DNA of 64,000 nt. Origin: Amycolatopsis solani (GTDB lineage Bacteria; Actinomycetota; Actinomycetes; Mycobacteriales; Pseudonocardiaceae). Position 1 is the stretch's first letter, and each line of letters opens with the position of its first letter. The notes under the pieces are model-generated. The model was not told the DNA's origin. It was given only the letters and a program-made list of their open reading frames with translations, and made no database searches. The stretch covers positions 2,418,001 through 2,482,000 of the forward strand of contig NZ_JAWQJT010000001.1 of NCBI RefSeq assembly GCF_033441515.1. Reading direction: 5' to 3'. Made by a program: the position numbers and the translations under genes. Positions 35,644 through 43,891 of this stretch are shown here, in pieces.

Positions 35644-36503
35644 AGTTCGCGGATCACCGGCGCGAAGGTTTCGAGGAACGGCTCGAACACGGTGGTGTAC
35701 GAGAAGCCGTAGCGTTCGCGCCGCGCCACCAGCTGCCCGGCGATCTCCTCGACCGTGCCCAGCAGGAGCTGCGGCGCGTCGAGGAGCTCGCCGGCGTCGG
35801 CCACGGCGCTGCGCTCGGTCTTCTCGTGCCACGCCTCGGCGGCTTTCCGCCGGTCGTCGGTGACCTCGACGTGCTGGACGAGCATGTTGTACTCGACTTC
35901 GCGCGCCGCCCTGGCCCGGAAGAACGCGACGCGCTCGTCCATCGCCTCGGCGTTGTCGAGCTTGAAGGTGCCCGGCGGCTTGCCGGGCTGCTGCCGGAGC
36001 CCGGCGAACCCGACGACGTCGGCGTGCCGGGCGGCGAGGTCGAGGACGCCGTCGCTGTTGCCCGCGAGCAGCAGCCGGGGCTGGGCGATGCCCTCGTCGT
36101 CGAAGTGCTTGCGCAGGTAGCCGATGCTTTCGCCGAGGTAGCCGATGCGCTCCGACGCCTGCTGCCAGGGGAGACCGGCGGCGTCGAACTCGGCTTTCAT
36201 GTGCCCGGCGCCGAGCCCGAGGTCGAGCCGCCCGTCGAGCAACGCGGCCGTCGAAGAGGCTTCACGCGCGAAGAGCGCGAGGTTGTAGAAGGGCACGTTG
36301 GAGACGAGGGTGCCGAGCCGCGGCCGTTCGGTGACGGCGGCGGCCATGGCGAGCACCGGGAACGGCGCGAAGCGGCCGGTACCGAGGTGGTCGGGCACGG
36401 TGATGACGTCGTAGCCGAGCTCTTCGGCCCGGCGGCACTTGGCGATCCAGGCGTCCCGGCTGCCGATTTCGCGGAGGCTGACGCCGAACTTGAAGTTCCC
36501 CAT
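35637..36503 (-). CDS. LLM class F420-dependent oxidoreductase
   Basis: A 288-residue TIM-barrel luciferase-like enzyme. FKFGVSLREIGSRDAWIAKCRRAEELGYD, VPDHLGTGRFAPFPVLAMAAAVTERPRLGTLVSN and RLDLGLGAGHMKAEFDAAGL are typical of actinobacterial F420-dependent members, with the short insertion pattern of the TIGR03621-like group. Substrate is unknown. It reads toward the NAD(P)-binding protein gene and is unlinked to F420 biosynthesis genes here. Confidence 0.82.
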   Translation of the reverse strand: MGNFKFGVSLREIGSRDAWIAKCRRAEELGYDVITVPDHLGTGRFAPFPVLAMAAAVTERPRLGTLVSNVPFYNLALFAREASSTAALLDGRLDLGLGAGHMKAEFDAAGLPWQQASERIGYLGESIGYLRKHFDDEGIAQPRLLLAGNSDGVLDLAARHADVVGFAGLRQQPGKPPGTFKLDNAEAMDERVAFFRARAAREVEYNMLVQHVEVTDDRRKAAEAWHEKTERSAVADAGELLDAPQLLLGTVEEIAGQLVARRERYGFSYTTVFEPFLETFAPVIRELQ

Positions 36504-36564
36504 GCCGGCGACGCTAGCCCTGGGAGCCCCCGCCGGGCGCGGAGTTCGCGCCCGGCGGAAAGCG

Positions 36565-37545
36565 TCAGGCGTTGCCGTCGAAGAGGGAAGTCACCGAGCC
36601 GTCTTCGAAGACCTGCTGAATGGCCTCCGCCAGCATCGGGGCGATCGACAGGACCGTCAGGCCCGGGAACCGCTTCTCCGCCGGGATCGGCAGCGAGTTC
36701 GTCACGATGACCTCGCGCGCCTTGCACTGCGAAAGCCGCTCGGTCGCCGGGTCGGAGAGGATGCCGTGGGTGGTCGCGATGACGACGTCGGCCGCGCCCT
36801 CGTCGATCAGGGCCTCGGTGGCCTTCACGATCGTGCCGCCGGTGTCGATCATGTCGTCGATCAGGACGCAGAGCTTGCCCTCGACCTTGCCGACCACGCG
36901 GTTGGCGACGGCCTGGTTCGGCTTGTCCGGGTCGCGCGTCTTGTGGATGAACGCGATCGGGCGGTCGCCCAGCGTCTGCGCCCACTTCTCGGCCAGCCGC
37001 ACGCGGCCCGAGTCCGGGGAGACGACCGTGATGTCGGCGTCGCCGTAGGTCTTCTTGATGTGGTCGGCCAGCACGGTCTGCGCCATCAGGTGGTCGACCG
37101 GGCCGTCGAAGAAGCCCTGGATCTGCGCGGTGTGCAGGTCGACCGTCATGATCCGGTCGGCGCCCGCGGTCTTGAACAGGTCCGCGATCAGCCGCGCCGA
37201 GATCGGCTCGCGGCCCTTGTGCTTCTTGTCCTGGCGCGCGTACGGGTAGAACGGCATCACGACGGTGATCCGCTTCGCGCTCGCCCGCTTGAGCGCGTCC
37301 ACCATGATCAGCTGCTCCATCACGTACTCGTTGATGGGCGTGGTGTGCGCCTGGATGACGAAGGCGTCGGTGCCGCGGACGGATTCCTCGAACCGGACGA
37401 ACAGCTCGCCGTTGGCGAACGTGTGCGCCGTCTGCGGGGTGATCGTCACGTTGAGGTGCTCGGCGACCTCTTCGGCGAGCTCCTGGTGCGCGCGTCCGGA
37501 GAAGAGCATCAGGTTCTTCTTCGGCGTGCCTTGCTTCGGACTCAT
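36565..37545 (-). CDS. prs: Ribose-phosphate pyrophosphokinase
   Basis: A 326-residue PRPP synthase feeding nucleotide, His and Trp synthesis. Motifs: NLMLFSGRAHQELAEEVAEHL, YARQDKKHKGREPISARLIADL (flexible/ATP loop), the metal-site pair VDLHTAQIQGFFDGPVDHL, VVSPDSGRVRLAEKWA, and the PRPP loop VLIDDMIDTGGTIVKATEAL. Its ATG overlaps the glmU stop, so glmU-prs form one coupled unit, the conserved Rv1018c-Rv1017c order. Confidence 0.96.
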   Translation of the reverse strand: MSPKQGTPKKNLMLFSGRAHQELAEEVAEHLNVTITPQTAHTFANGELFVRFEESVRGTDAFVIQAHTTPINEYVMEQLIMVDALKRASAKRITVVMPFYPYARQDKKHKGREPISARLIADLFKTAGADRIMTVDLHTAQIQGFFDGPVDHLMAQTVLADHIKKTYGDADITVVSPDSGRVRLAEKWAQTLGDRPIAFIHKTRDPDKPNQAVANRVVGKVEGKLCVLIDDMIDTGGTIVKATEALIDEGAADVVIATTHGILSDPATERLSQCKAREVIVTNSLPIPAEKRFPGLTVLSIAPMLAEAIQQVFEDGSVTSLFDGNA

Positions 37546-39014
37546 GCTGGTGACTCCCCGTCGGTTCCTGCTGCTGTCTCGGCGTCGAGAGCGGCCTGAG
37601 CCGCTTCCGCCGCGGGTGTACCCGGCCGGCGCCGGATCGCCCAGCCTTCGATGTTGCGCTGCGGCGGCGCCGACACCGCGAGTGTGCCCGGCGGGACGTC
37701 TTCGCGGATCACGGCACCCGCACCACTGTAAGCGCCGTCACCGACCTGCACCGGAGCGACGAACGTGTTGTCCGCGCCCAACCGGACATACGACCCGATA
37801 ACGGTGCGGTGCTTGTTCACGCCGTCGTAGTTCACGAACACGCTGGAGCAGCCGATGTTGCTGTGCTCGCCGATCGTGGCGTCGCCGACGTAGGTCAGGT
37901 GCGGCACCTTCGTGCCGGCCCCGATGTCGGCGGACTTCGTCTCGACGAACGCGCCGAGCTTGCCCTTCTCGCCGAGCTTCGTGCCCGGCCGCAGGTACGT
38001 GAAGGGGCCGACGTTGACGCCGTCGCCCAGCTCGGAGTCGGAGCCGTGCACGCGCACCACGGAGGCGCGGGCGCCGATGGTCATGTTCGTCAGCGTGCTG
38101 TCCGGCCCGACCGTCGTGCCCTCGCCGACCGACGTGGTGCCCTTCAGCTGCACGCCGGGCTCGATGACGACGTCGCGCGAGAGGGTCACGCCGGCGTCGA
38201 TCCAGGTCGAGGCCGGGTCGACGACGGTGACGCCTTCGCGCTGCCAGCGCCGCACGATCCGGCGGTTCAGCTCGGCGCCGAGCACCGACAGCTGGACGCG
38301 GTCGTTGACGCCCTCGGTCAGCCACGGGTCGTCGACGACCAGCGCGCCGACGTGCAGCCCGTCGCCGTTCGCGATGCCCAGGACGTCGGTGAGGTAGAGC
38401 TCGCCCTGTGCGTTGTCGGTCGAGAGGCGCGAGAGGCCGTCGCGCAGCACGGCGGCGTCGAAGGCGTAGACGCCCGAGTTGATCTCGGTGATCTCCGCCT
38501 GCTCCGGGGTGGCGTCCTTGTGCTCGACGATCCCGGTGATCTTGCCCGCCGCGTCGCGCACCATGCGGCCGTAGCCGGTCGGGTCGGCGACCACGGCGGT
38601 GAGCACGGTGACCGCGTTCTTCGCCTCGGTGTGCTCCTCGAGCAGGGCGCGCAGGGTGCCGGTGTCCAGCAGCGGGACGTCGCCGTAGCTGACGAGGACG
38701 GTGCCCGTCAGGTCGGCGGGCAGGGTCGCGAGCGCGCAGGACACGGCGTGGCCGGTGCCCTTCTGCTGGTCCTGCACCGCGGTGCCGACCTCGCGCTCGA
38801 GGGCTTGCCCGACCCGCGCCAGGTGCTCCCCGACGGCTTCGCGGCCGTGGCCGACCACGACGACGAGGTGCTCGGGGGACAGGCCGGCGGCGGCGCGGAC
38901 GGCGTGTTCGACGAGGGGCCGCCCGGCGATCGGGTGCAGCACCTTGGGCGTCGAAGAACGCATGCGGGTGCCTTCACCCGCGGCCAGGATCAACGTGCTC
39001 AGCGGGCCGGTCAA
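37542..39014 (-). CDS. glmU: Bifunctional GlcNAc-1-P uridyltransferase / GlcN-1-P acetyltransferase
   Basis: An enzyme of about 490 residues making UDP-GlcNAc for peptidoglycan. The N-terminal uridyltransferase has LILAAGEGTRMRSSTPKVLHPIAG, QQKGTGHAVSCAL and VSYGDVPLL. The C-terminal left-handed beta-helix has hexapeptide repeats (VSVGEGTTVGPDSTL-type), GPFTYLRPGTKLGEKGKLGAFVETK, HLTYVGDATIGEHSNIGCSSVFVNYDGVNKHRT and the tail PPQRNIEGWAIRRRPGT. TTG at 39014 is favoured by GGGAG six bases upstream; TTG at 39026 is the alternative. The prs gene is coupled through ATGA. Confidence 0.95.
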   Translation of the reverse strand: MTGPLSTLILAAGEGTRMRSSTPKVLHPIAGRPLVEHAVRAAAGLSPEHLVVVVGHGREAVGEHLARVGQALEREVGTAVQDQQKGTGHAVSCALATLPADLTGTVLVSYGDVPLLDTGTLRALLEEHTEAKNAVTVLTAVVADPTGYGRMVRDAAGKITGIVEHKDATPEQAEITEINSGVYAFDAAVLRDGLSRLSTDNAQGELYLTDVLGIANGDGLHVGALVVDDPWLTEGVNDRVQLSVLGAELNRRIVRRWQREGVTVVDPASTWIDAGVTLSRDVVIEPGVQLKGTTSVGEGTTVGPDSTLTNMTIGARASVVRVHGSDSELGDGVNVGPFTYLRPGTKLGEKGKLGAFVETKSADIGAGTKVPHLTYVGDATIGEHSNIGCSSVFVNYDGVNKHRTVIGSYVRLGADNTFVAPVQVGDGAYSGAGAVIREDVPPGTLAVSAPPQRNIEGWAIRRRPGTPAAEAAQAALDAETAAGTDGESPA

Positions 39015-39062
39015 CGGCGCTCCCAACGGTTACCAATGAATGGCTTCTGTCGGGACACGATC

Positions 39063-40817
39063 CTAACTGTGCTCTTCGGCGTCCCACGCGGGGTCGGTCG
39101 GAGGGGCCTCGTTCGCCCACGCGGCCGCCGGGTCGGCGGCCATCGAGTTCGCCGACGCCACCTGGTTGCCGCCGCCGCGTTTCGCCTGGTACATGGCCGC
39201 GTCCGCGCGCGCGAGGACCTGCTCGCCGCGCTCCTGCGGGCGCAGCGAAACGAGCCCGATCGACAGCGTGACGCCGTGTGAGAGGTGGTGCGGCAGGCCT
39301 GCGACGGACTTCACGGCGCGGCCGAGCGCCATCTTCGCCGCGGAGGCCGGCGTGCCCGGCAGCAGCACGATGAACTCGTCGCCGCCGTAGCGCGCCACCA
39401 GGTCGTCCCCGCGCAGGGCGTCGCGCAGCGTGCTCGCGACGACACGCAGCACGTTGTCGCCTTCGGCGTGCGACTGCTTGTCGTTGACCCCCTTGAAGCC
39501 GTCGAGGTCGACCAGCGCGACGGCGAGCGGCTGCGCGTCGGCCGACGAGGCGAGCTGGCGCAGCTTCTCGTCCAGCGCGCGCCGGTTCGGCAGGCCGGTG
39601 AGTGGGTCCTGCAGTGCCTGCTGGGTGATGGCGCCGTGCTCGGCGGACAGCCGTTCGTGCTCGCGACGGGCGTTCAGGGTGGCGATCTGCGACTCGCGCA
39701 GGCTCCACATCTCGGTCTCGAGCCGGGTCGCGTAGTCGATCAGCGACTGGCTCGCCCCGGACGCGTAGTCCGGGCTGGTGTCGAGGCGGGCCAGCTCGCG
39801 GACGATGTTGAGCCGCATCGACGGCTGCGAACTGTCCTCCCGCAACAGGTCGCGGGCCGAGCGCAGCACTTCGAGGGCCTCCTCGCGGCGGCCGCCCTTG
39901 TCCAGGCAGCGGGCCAGCGCGATCGCGACGATCTCGCGCTCGCCCGGGTAGCCGGTGCCTTCGTGCAGCTGCCGGAGCCGGTCGATCTGGTCGGTGCTCG
40001 GGCTGTGCAGCGCCTGCGCGGCGGCCAGGACGCCGACCTGGTCGACGGCCGAGACGTTCGCCTTCCGCGGGAACAGCGACTCGGTGAACGGGCCCTCCGC
40101 GGCGACCGCCATCGACGCGGCCGTGCGGAACTTCTCGGCGCTCTCGTCGTACTCGTCGATGCGCTCCAGGCGCAGGCCCCAGCCGAGCAGCATCTTGACG
40201 CGGTTCATCAGCTGCAGCGTGATCTCGTGCGGGCTCGCGCTCTCGCGGATCGCGCTCGCGGCGCGGCCGATGACCTCTTCGGCGGCTTCGTAGACGCCGA
40301 GCTGGTTCAGCACGATCCAGCAGTCGTTCAGCGTCGACCACAGCATGCGGTTCCACTGGCGGATGCCGACCTGCCGGTTCGGGATCGCGGAGTCGTCGAG
40401 GATCGCCAGCGCGCGGGCGATCTCGGTGAGCGCGGGGTCCTCCTGCGCGGCGATGACCAGCCGGCGCCCGCGCAGCGCGTGCGCGTCGGCCCGCAGCAGC
40501 GCCAGGCCGTGCCGCCGGGTGTGCGCGAGCATCTCGTCGAGCCGCGGCTCGGCCTCGGCGGCCAGGCCCCTGGTGATCAGCCGCGCGATGGCGGAGGCGC
40601 GCAGCAGCTGCGCGACCATGGTCGGCTCGCCGCGGCGCTGGGTCTCGTCGAGCAGCTCGTCCATCAGTTCGACGATCTGGAGCTGCTGGGTGTACTCCTG
40701 CCGTTGGACCGCGGCGATCAGCTCCCGCGCGCGCCCCACCAGCCAGGCGTCGGACATCTCGGCCAGCGCGGGCCGCCTGGCCGCTCCCGGGTCGGTCGCC
40801 TCGTCGGTCAGCGCCAA
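39063..40817 (-). CDS. GGDEF-domain diguanylate cyclase with helical sensor region
   Basis: A protein of about 584 residues expected to make cyclic di-GMP in the cytosol. Residues 1-370 are alpha-helical and TPR-like without membrane spans (LITRGLAAEAEPRLDEMLAHTRRHG; ALARCLDKGGRREEALEVLRSARD). A coiled stretch (RLETEMWSLRESQIATLNARREHERL) links to the GGDEF domain at about 410-575 (DPLTGLPNRRALDEKL, LVDLDGFKGVND, RYGGDEFIVLLPG). The inhibitory I-site RGDD lies five residues before GGDEF, so product inhibition is expected. No EAL domain is present. The TTG start at 40817 abuts GGGAGG, so the true start may be a little downstream. Confidence 0.88.
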   Translation of the reverse strand: MALTDEATDPGAARRPALAEMSDAWLVGRARELIAAVQRQEYTQQLQIVELMDELLDETQRRGEPTMVAQLLRASAIARLITRGLAAEAEPRLDEMLAHTRRHGLALLRADAHALRGRRLVIAAQEDPALTEIARALAILDDSAIPNRQVGIRQWNRMLWSTLNDCWIVLNQLGVYEAAEEVIGRAASAIRESASPHEITLQLMNRVKMLLGWGLRLERIDEYDESAEKFRTAASMAVAAEGPFTESLFPRKANVSAVDQVGVLAAAQALHSPSTDQIDRLRQLHEGTGYPGEREIVAIALARCLDKGGRREEALEVLRSARDLLREDSSQPSMRLNIVRELARLDTSPDYASGASQSLIDYATRLETEMWSLRESQIATLNARREHERLSAEHGAITQQALQDPLTGLPNRRALDEKLRQLASSADAQPLAVALVDLDGFKGVNDKQSHAEGDNVLRVVASTLRDALRGDDLVARYGGDEFIVLLPGTPASAAKMALGRAVKSVAGLPHHLSHGVTLSIGLVSLRPQERGEQVLARADAAMYQAKRGGGNQVASANSMAADPAAAWANEAPPTDPAWDAEEHS

Positions 40818-40851
40818 CCTCCCGGTGTCGTGGGTTCGGGTCCTTCTGCTG

Positions 40852-40923
40852 CTCCGCCGCCAGGATTCGAACCTGAACTGTCAGAACCAAAATCTGAAGT
40901 GCTGCCGATTACACTACGGCGGA
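40852..40923 (-). tRNA. tRNA-Gln (anticodon TTG)
   Basis: Read leftward, the 72-base gene starts TCCGCCG and ends CGGCGGA plus discriminator G. It has D-arm GTAGTGTAATCGGCAGCAC, anticodon stem TCAGA/TCTGA around loop TTTTGGT giving TTG, and T-loop GGTTCGAATCC. CCA is not encoded. It precedes the diguanylate cyclase gene by 34 bases. Confidence 0.95.
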
Positions 40924-41058
40924 TCGAACCTGGTCAGGATAGCGACGATCGGGTGTCGTCCGCGCGGGGGATGCGTTAGCGGCCCGTCCGCCGGGTACTC
41001 CACTTCGAACAACCGGTGTGTGGCTTCGGGCACTCCCCATGCACCCGAACCTCCTGTA

Positions 41059-41095
41059 CCGTAACTTACGGCATCGTAGGTTAGGGCACCCTACG
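41059..41095. promoter_or_regulatory. Two adjacent palindromes before the desaturase gene
   Basis: CCGTAACTTACGG (41059-41071) is a perfect palindrome, followed at once by CGTAGG...CCTACG (41075-41095). Both share the TACG half-motif. They sit 36-72 bases before the desaturase ATG and are likely operators, perhaps for the TetR protein encoded next, or for a fatty-acid regulator. Confidence 0.5.
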
Positions 41096-41130
41096 TCGAA
41101 GGGTCGCCCGCGTAGGAAGAAGTGAAGCGT

Positions 41131-42096
41131 ATGACGGCCACGCTCGACCGCTCTCAGCCCACCGGGGAGCCTCCGGCGCCCAAGGGGCCCAAACCCGTCA
41201 CCGAAGGCACGCGCGGCATCGGCGTGCAGCTGTCGGTCTACTTCGGCGTGATCGCGCCGCTGGTGGCCCTGCTGGTGGCCGTTCCGTTCGCTTGGGGCTG
41301 GGGACTGAGCTGGGTCGACGTCGCCATCTTCGTCGTCTTCTACGCGATCAGCGGGCTCGGCATCACGGTGTCCTACCACCGCTACTTCACGCACGGCTCG
41401 TTCAAGGCCAAGCCGTGGCTGCGCGTGCTCATGGCCATCGCGGGCAGCATCGCCCTGCAGGGCCCGGTGATCACCTGGGTCGCCGACCACCGCCGCCACC
41501 ACGCGTTCTCCGACCGCGACGGCGACCCGCACTCGCCGTGGGCGTTCGGCACCTCGCCGTGGGCCATCGCCAAGGGCTTCTGGCACGCGCACATGGGCTG
41601 GCTGTTCGAGCGCGACCAGACCAACGCCGAGCGCTTCGCCCCGGACCTGGTCAAGGACCCGGCGATCAAGAAGGTCGACGACCTGTTCTGGCTCTGGTCG
41701 ATCGTCAGCCTGGCGCTGCCCGCGTTGCTGGGCGGGCTCATCTCCTGGTCGCTCTGGGGCGCCGTGACGGCGTTCTTCTGGGCGGGCCTGGTGCGCATCT
41801 GCGTGCTGCACCACGTGACCTGGTCGGTCAACTCGATCTGCCACATGATCGGCGAGCGCCCGTTCGCCGCCCGCGACAAGTCGGCGAATTTCTGGCCGCT
41901 GGCCATCTTCAGCTTCGGCGAGTCGTGGCACAACCTGCACCACGCCGACCCGACGTCCGCGCGCCACGGCGTCAAGCGCGGCCAGATCGACATCTCCGCG
42001 CGGCTGATCTGGATCTTCGAGAAGTTCGGCTGGGTGCACGACGTCCGCTGGCCGACCCCGCAGCGCCTGGCCCGTATCGCGACGGAAAAGAGCTAG
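41131..42096 (+). CDS. Membrane acyl-CoA desaturase (delta-9 type)
   Basis: A 321-residue di-iron membrane enzyme introducing a double bond into fatty acyl-CoA. The three histidine boxes are HRYFTH, HRRHH and HNLHH, with spans such as VYFGVIAPLVALLVAVPFAW, VDVAIFVVFYAISGL and IVSLALPALLGGLISW. The order and spacing match stearoyl-CoA desaturases and mycobacterial DesA3-like proteins. ATG at 41131 has GGAAGAAG upstream (GTG 41122 is possible). A TetR gene follows after 17 bases, and paired palindromes lie in the promoter, so fluidity-responsive control is likely. Confidence 0.92.
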   Translation: MTATLDRSQPTGEPPAPKGPKPVTEGTRGIGVQLSVYFGVIAPLVALLVAVPFAWGWGLSWVDVAIFVVFYAISGLGITVSYHRYFTHGSFKAKPWLRVLMAIAGSIALQGPVITWVADHRRHHAFSDRDGDPHSPWAFGTSPWAIAKGFWHAHMGWLFERDQTNAERFAPDLVKDPAIKKVDDLFWLWSIVSLALPALLGGLISWSLWGAVTAFFWAGLVRICVLHHVTWSVNSICHMIGERPFAARDKSANFWPLAIFSFGESWHNLHHADPTSARHGVKRGQIDISARLIWIFEKFGWVHDVRWPTPQRLARIATEKS

Positions 42097-42113
42097 TCAA
42101 CTAGGCTGCGACG

Positions 42114-42782
42114 GTGGCGGGGAGACGGCGGTCCAAACGTGAGCAGGTCACCGGGGCGCGTCCGGTCGCCCCGGTGACGCGCGTCCGGATGACCGGCAGC
42201 GAGCGGCGTCAGCAGTTGCTGAACGTGGCTCGGGCGCTGTTCGCCGAAAAGGGTTTCGACGGCACGTCGATCGAGGAGATCGCGCACCGCGCCAACGTGT
42301 CGAAACCGGTGGTGTACGAGCACTTCGGCGGCAAAGAGGGCATCTACGCGGTGGTCGTCGACCGCGAAACCCAGCTCCTGCTGGAGCGCATGGTCTCCAC
42401 GCTGCACGGCGGCCACCCCCGCGTGATGCTCGAACAGGCGGCGACGGCGTTGCTGTCGTACGTCGAGGATTCCCACGACGGTTTCCGCATTCTGGTACGG
42501 GACTCGCCGGTGGCGAGTTCGACGGGCACGTTTTCGACGGTGCTGAACGACATCGCGAGCCAGGTCGAGCACATCCTGGCCCAGCAGTTCGCGGCCCGCG
42601 GCTACGACGAGAAACTGGCGGCGCTGTACGCACAGGCGCTGGTGGGGATGGTGGCGCTGACCGGCCAGTGGTGGCTGGACGCGCGCAAGCCGAAGCGCGA
42701 CGAGGTCGCGGCCCACCTGGTGAACCTGGCGTGGAACGGGCTGTCCCACTTGGAGCACAAGCCGAAGCTGCGGCTGGGTTAG
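42114..42782 (+). CDS. TetR family transcriptional regulator (Rv1019-like)
   Basis: A 222-residue regulator with a basic N-terminal extension (GRRRSKREQVTG) and HTH TSIEEIAHRANVSKPVVYEHFGGKEGIYAVVVDRE at about residues 48-82. The C-terminal half (GFRILVRDSPVASSTGTFSTVLNDIASQVEHIL) fits the actinobacterial group conserved between glmU and mfd, as Rv1019. Its position after the desaturase suggests it controls that gene and itself; in M. tuberculosis the same regulator is reported to act on its own neighbourhood. It overlaps the convergent Nudix gene by 4 bases. Confidence 0.85.
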   Translation: MAGRRRSKREQVTGARPVAPVTRVRMTGSERRQQLLNVARALFAEKGFDGTSIEEIAHRANVSKPVVYEHFGGKEGIYAVVVDRETQLLLERMVSTLHGGHPRVMLEQAATALLSYVEDSHDGFRILVRDSPVASSTGTFSTVLNDIASQVEHILAQQFAARGYDEKLAALYAQALVGMVALTGQWWLDARKPKRDEVAAHLVNLAWNGLSHLEHKPKLRLG

Positions 42783-43168
42783 CCGAGCTGCCCGATCTCG
42801 CGGAGGTGGTCGAAGATGATCTGGTCCACCGCCGAGACCCGGCCGCGGTCGCCGTAGGTAAGCCAGACGACTTCCTCGATCTCGCTGCTGGCCCTGAGCG
42901 TTCCCCGGTATTCGGCCGTGTAGCAGGTCATCCGGACCGGGGTGCCCGCGTGGCCGTGCGCTTCCGCTTCGAACACCCCCGCCGGCGCGATCGACTCCGG
43001 CGTGATCGCCACGTCGAGTTCTTCGCGGATCTCGCGGACCAGCGTCTCGGCGTCGGTTTCGCCCGGCTCGCGCTTGCCGCCGGGGAGGTAGAACACGTCC
43101 TTGCCCCGCGAGCGCGTGCTGAGGATCCGGCCGTCCACCGGGTGCAGCCAGGCGATCTTGTCGATCAC
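42779..43168 (-). CDS. Nudix hydrolase, tandem copy A
   Basis: A 129-residue Nudix pyrophosphohydrolase. The Nudix box GGKREPGETDAETLVREIREELDV is complete (Gx5Ex7REUxEE). It is strongly similar along its whole length to the gene directly upstream (shared strings include FYLPGGKREPGETDAETLVR and ASSEIEE), so the two arose by tandem duplication. GTG at 43168 overlaps the stop of copy B. Substrate is not evident; small MutT/ADP-ribose-like enzymes are the closest type. Confidence 0.88.
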   Translation of the reverse strand: MIDKIAWLHPVDGRILSTRSRGKDVFYLPGGKREPGETDAETLVREIREELDVAITPESIAPAGVFEAEAHGHAGTPVRMTCYTAEYRGTLRASSEIEEVVWLTYGDRGRVSAVDQIIFDHLREIGQLG

Positions 43169-43557
43169 CGCAGCTCGCCGGTCTCGTGGAGGTGGTCGAA
43201 GACCAGCTGGGCGACCAGGGAAACCCGCGGCCGGTCCTCGTGGGCGAGCCAGGCGATCTCCTCGATCTCGCTGCTGGCCTTGAGCGCTCCCCGGTACTCC
43301 GCCGTGTAGGCCGCCGTCCGGACCAGGGTGCCCTCCGCTTTGCCGTGCGCCTGGCCTTCGAACACCCCCGCCGGGGCGATCGAATCCGGCGTGAGCTCGA
43401 CGTCGAGTTCTTCGCGGATCTCGCGGACCAGCGTCTCGGCGTCGGTTTCGCCCGGCTCACGCTTGCCGCCGGGGAGGTAGAACTTGTCCTTGCCCCGCGA
43501 ACGCGCGGCCAGTACCCGGCCGTCCACGACGTGCACCCAGGCGACCTTGTCGATCAC
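43165..43557 (-). CDS. Nudix hydrolase, tandem copy B
   Basis: A 130-residue Nudix protein with an intact box, near-duplicate of copy A. Differences cluster in the N-terminus (VAWVHVVDGRVLAAR), in the segment after the box (ELTPDSIAPAGVFEGQAHGKAEGT, one residue longer) and in the C-terminus, suggesting changed substrate preference while catalysis is kept. GTG at 43557 overlaps the stop of the truncated isochorismatase gene, and copy A starts in its own stop, giving a fully coupled three-gene run. Confidence 0.88.
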   Translation of the reverse strand: MIDKVAWVHVVDGRVLAARSRGKDKFYLPGGKREPGETDAETLVREIREELDVELTPDSIAPAGVFEGQAHGKAEGTLVRTAAYTAEYRGALKASSEIEEIAWLAHEDRPRVSLVAQLVFDHLHETGELR

Positions 43558-43862
43558 GCCAACACCTCGTCCGTCGTCATGACCGTGCCGAGCCGCGGGA
43601 AGATCTTCGTGATCGCGTTCTCGTGCGAGATCTCGGAAAGCGCTGTCATCGCGTCGAAGACCAGTTCGTTGCCTGGCGGGTTGTCCGGCCGCGACACCTT
43701 CACGATCACGACCGGCGCGCCGGCGTCGCGGAAGGCGTCCCGCAGGCGCAGGGCGTTCGCGACGACGTCTTCGCCGCGGTACGGCGTGGTCGGCAAGGCC
43801 ACGATCCGCTCCTGCAGGTCGACGAGCACGAGCGCGGCCGTGGCGGGATCGATCTCGGTCAT
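43554..43862 (-). pseudogene. Isochorismatase-family remnant with in-frame internal deletion
   Basis: A 102-codon ORF against about 190 in the family. The N-terminal strand with the catalytic Asp is present (TAALVLVDLQERIV, AGAPVVIVKVSRPD). Then NELVFDAMTALSEISHENAI and TKIFPRLGTVMTTDEVLA match the family C-terminus. The missing middle would carry the catalytic lysine and the nucleophilic cysteine. The join is in frame, so a short protein may be made but should be inactive. It leads the Nudix operon and overlaps it by GTGA, so its retention may simply keep downstream translation coupled. Confidence 0.7.
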
Positions 43863-43891
43863 GCCCCGATCCTAGGCACTAGGGTCGGGGC

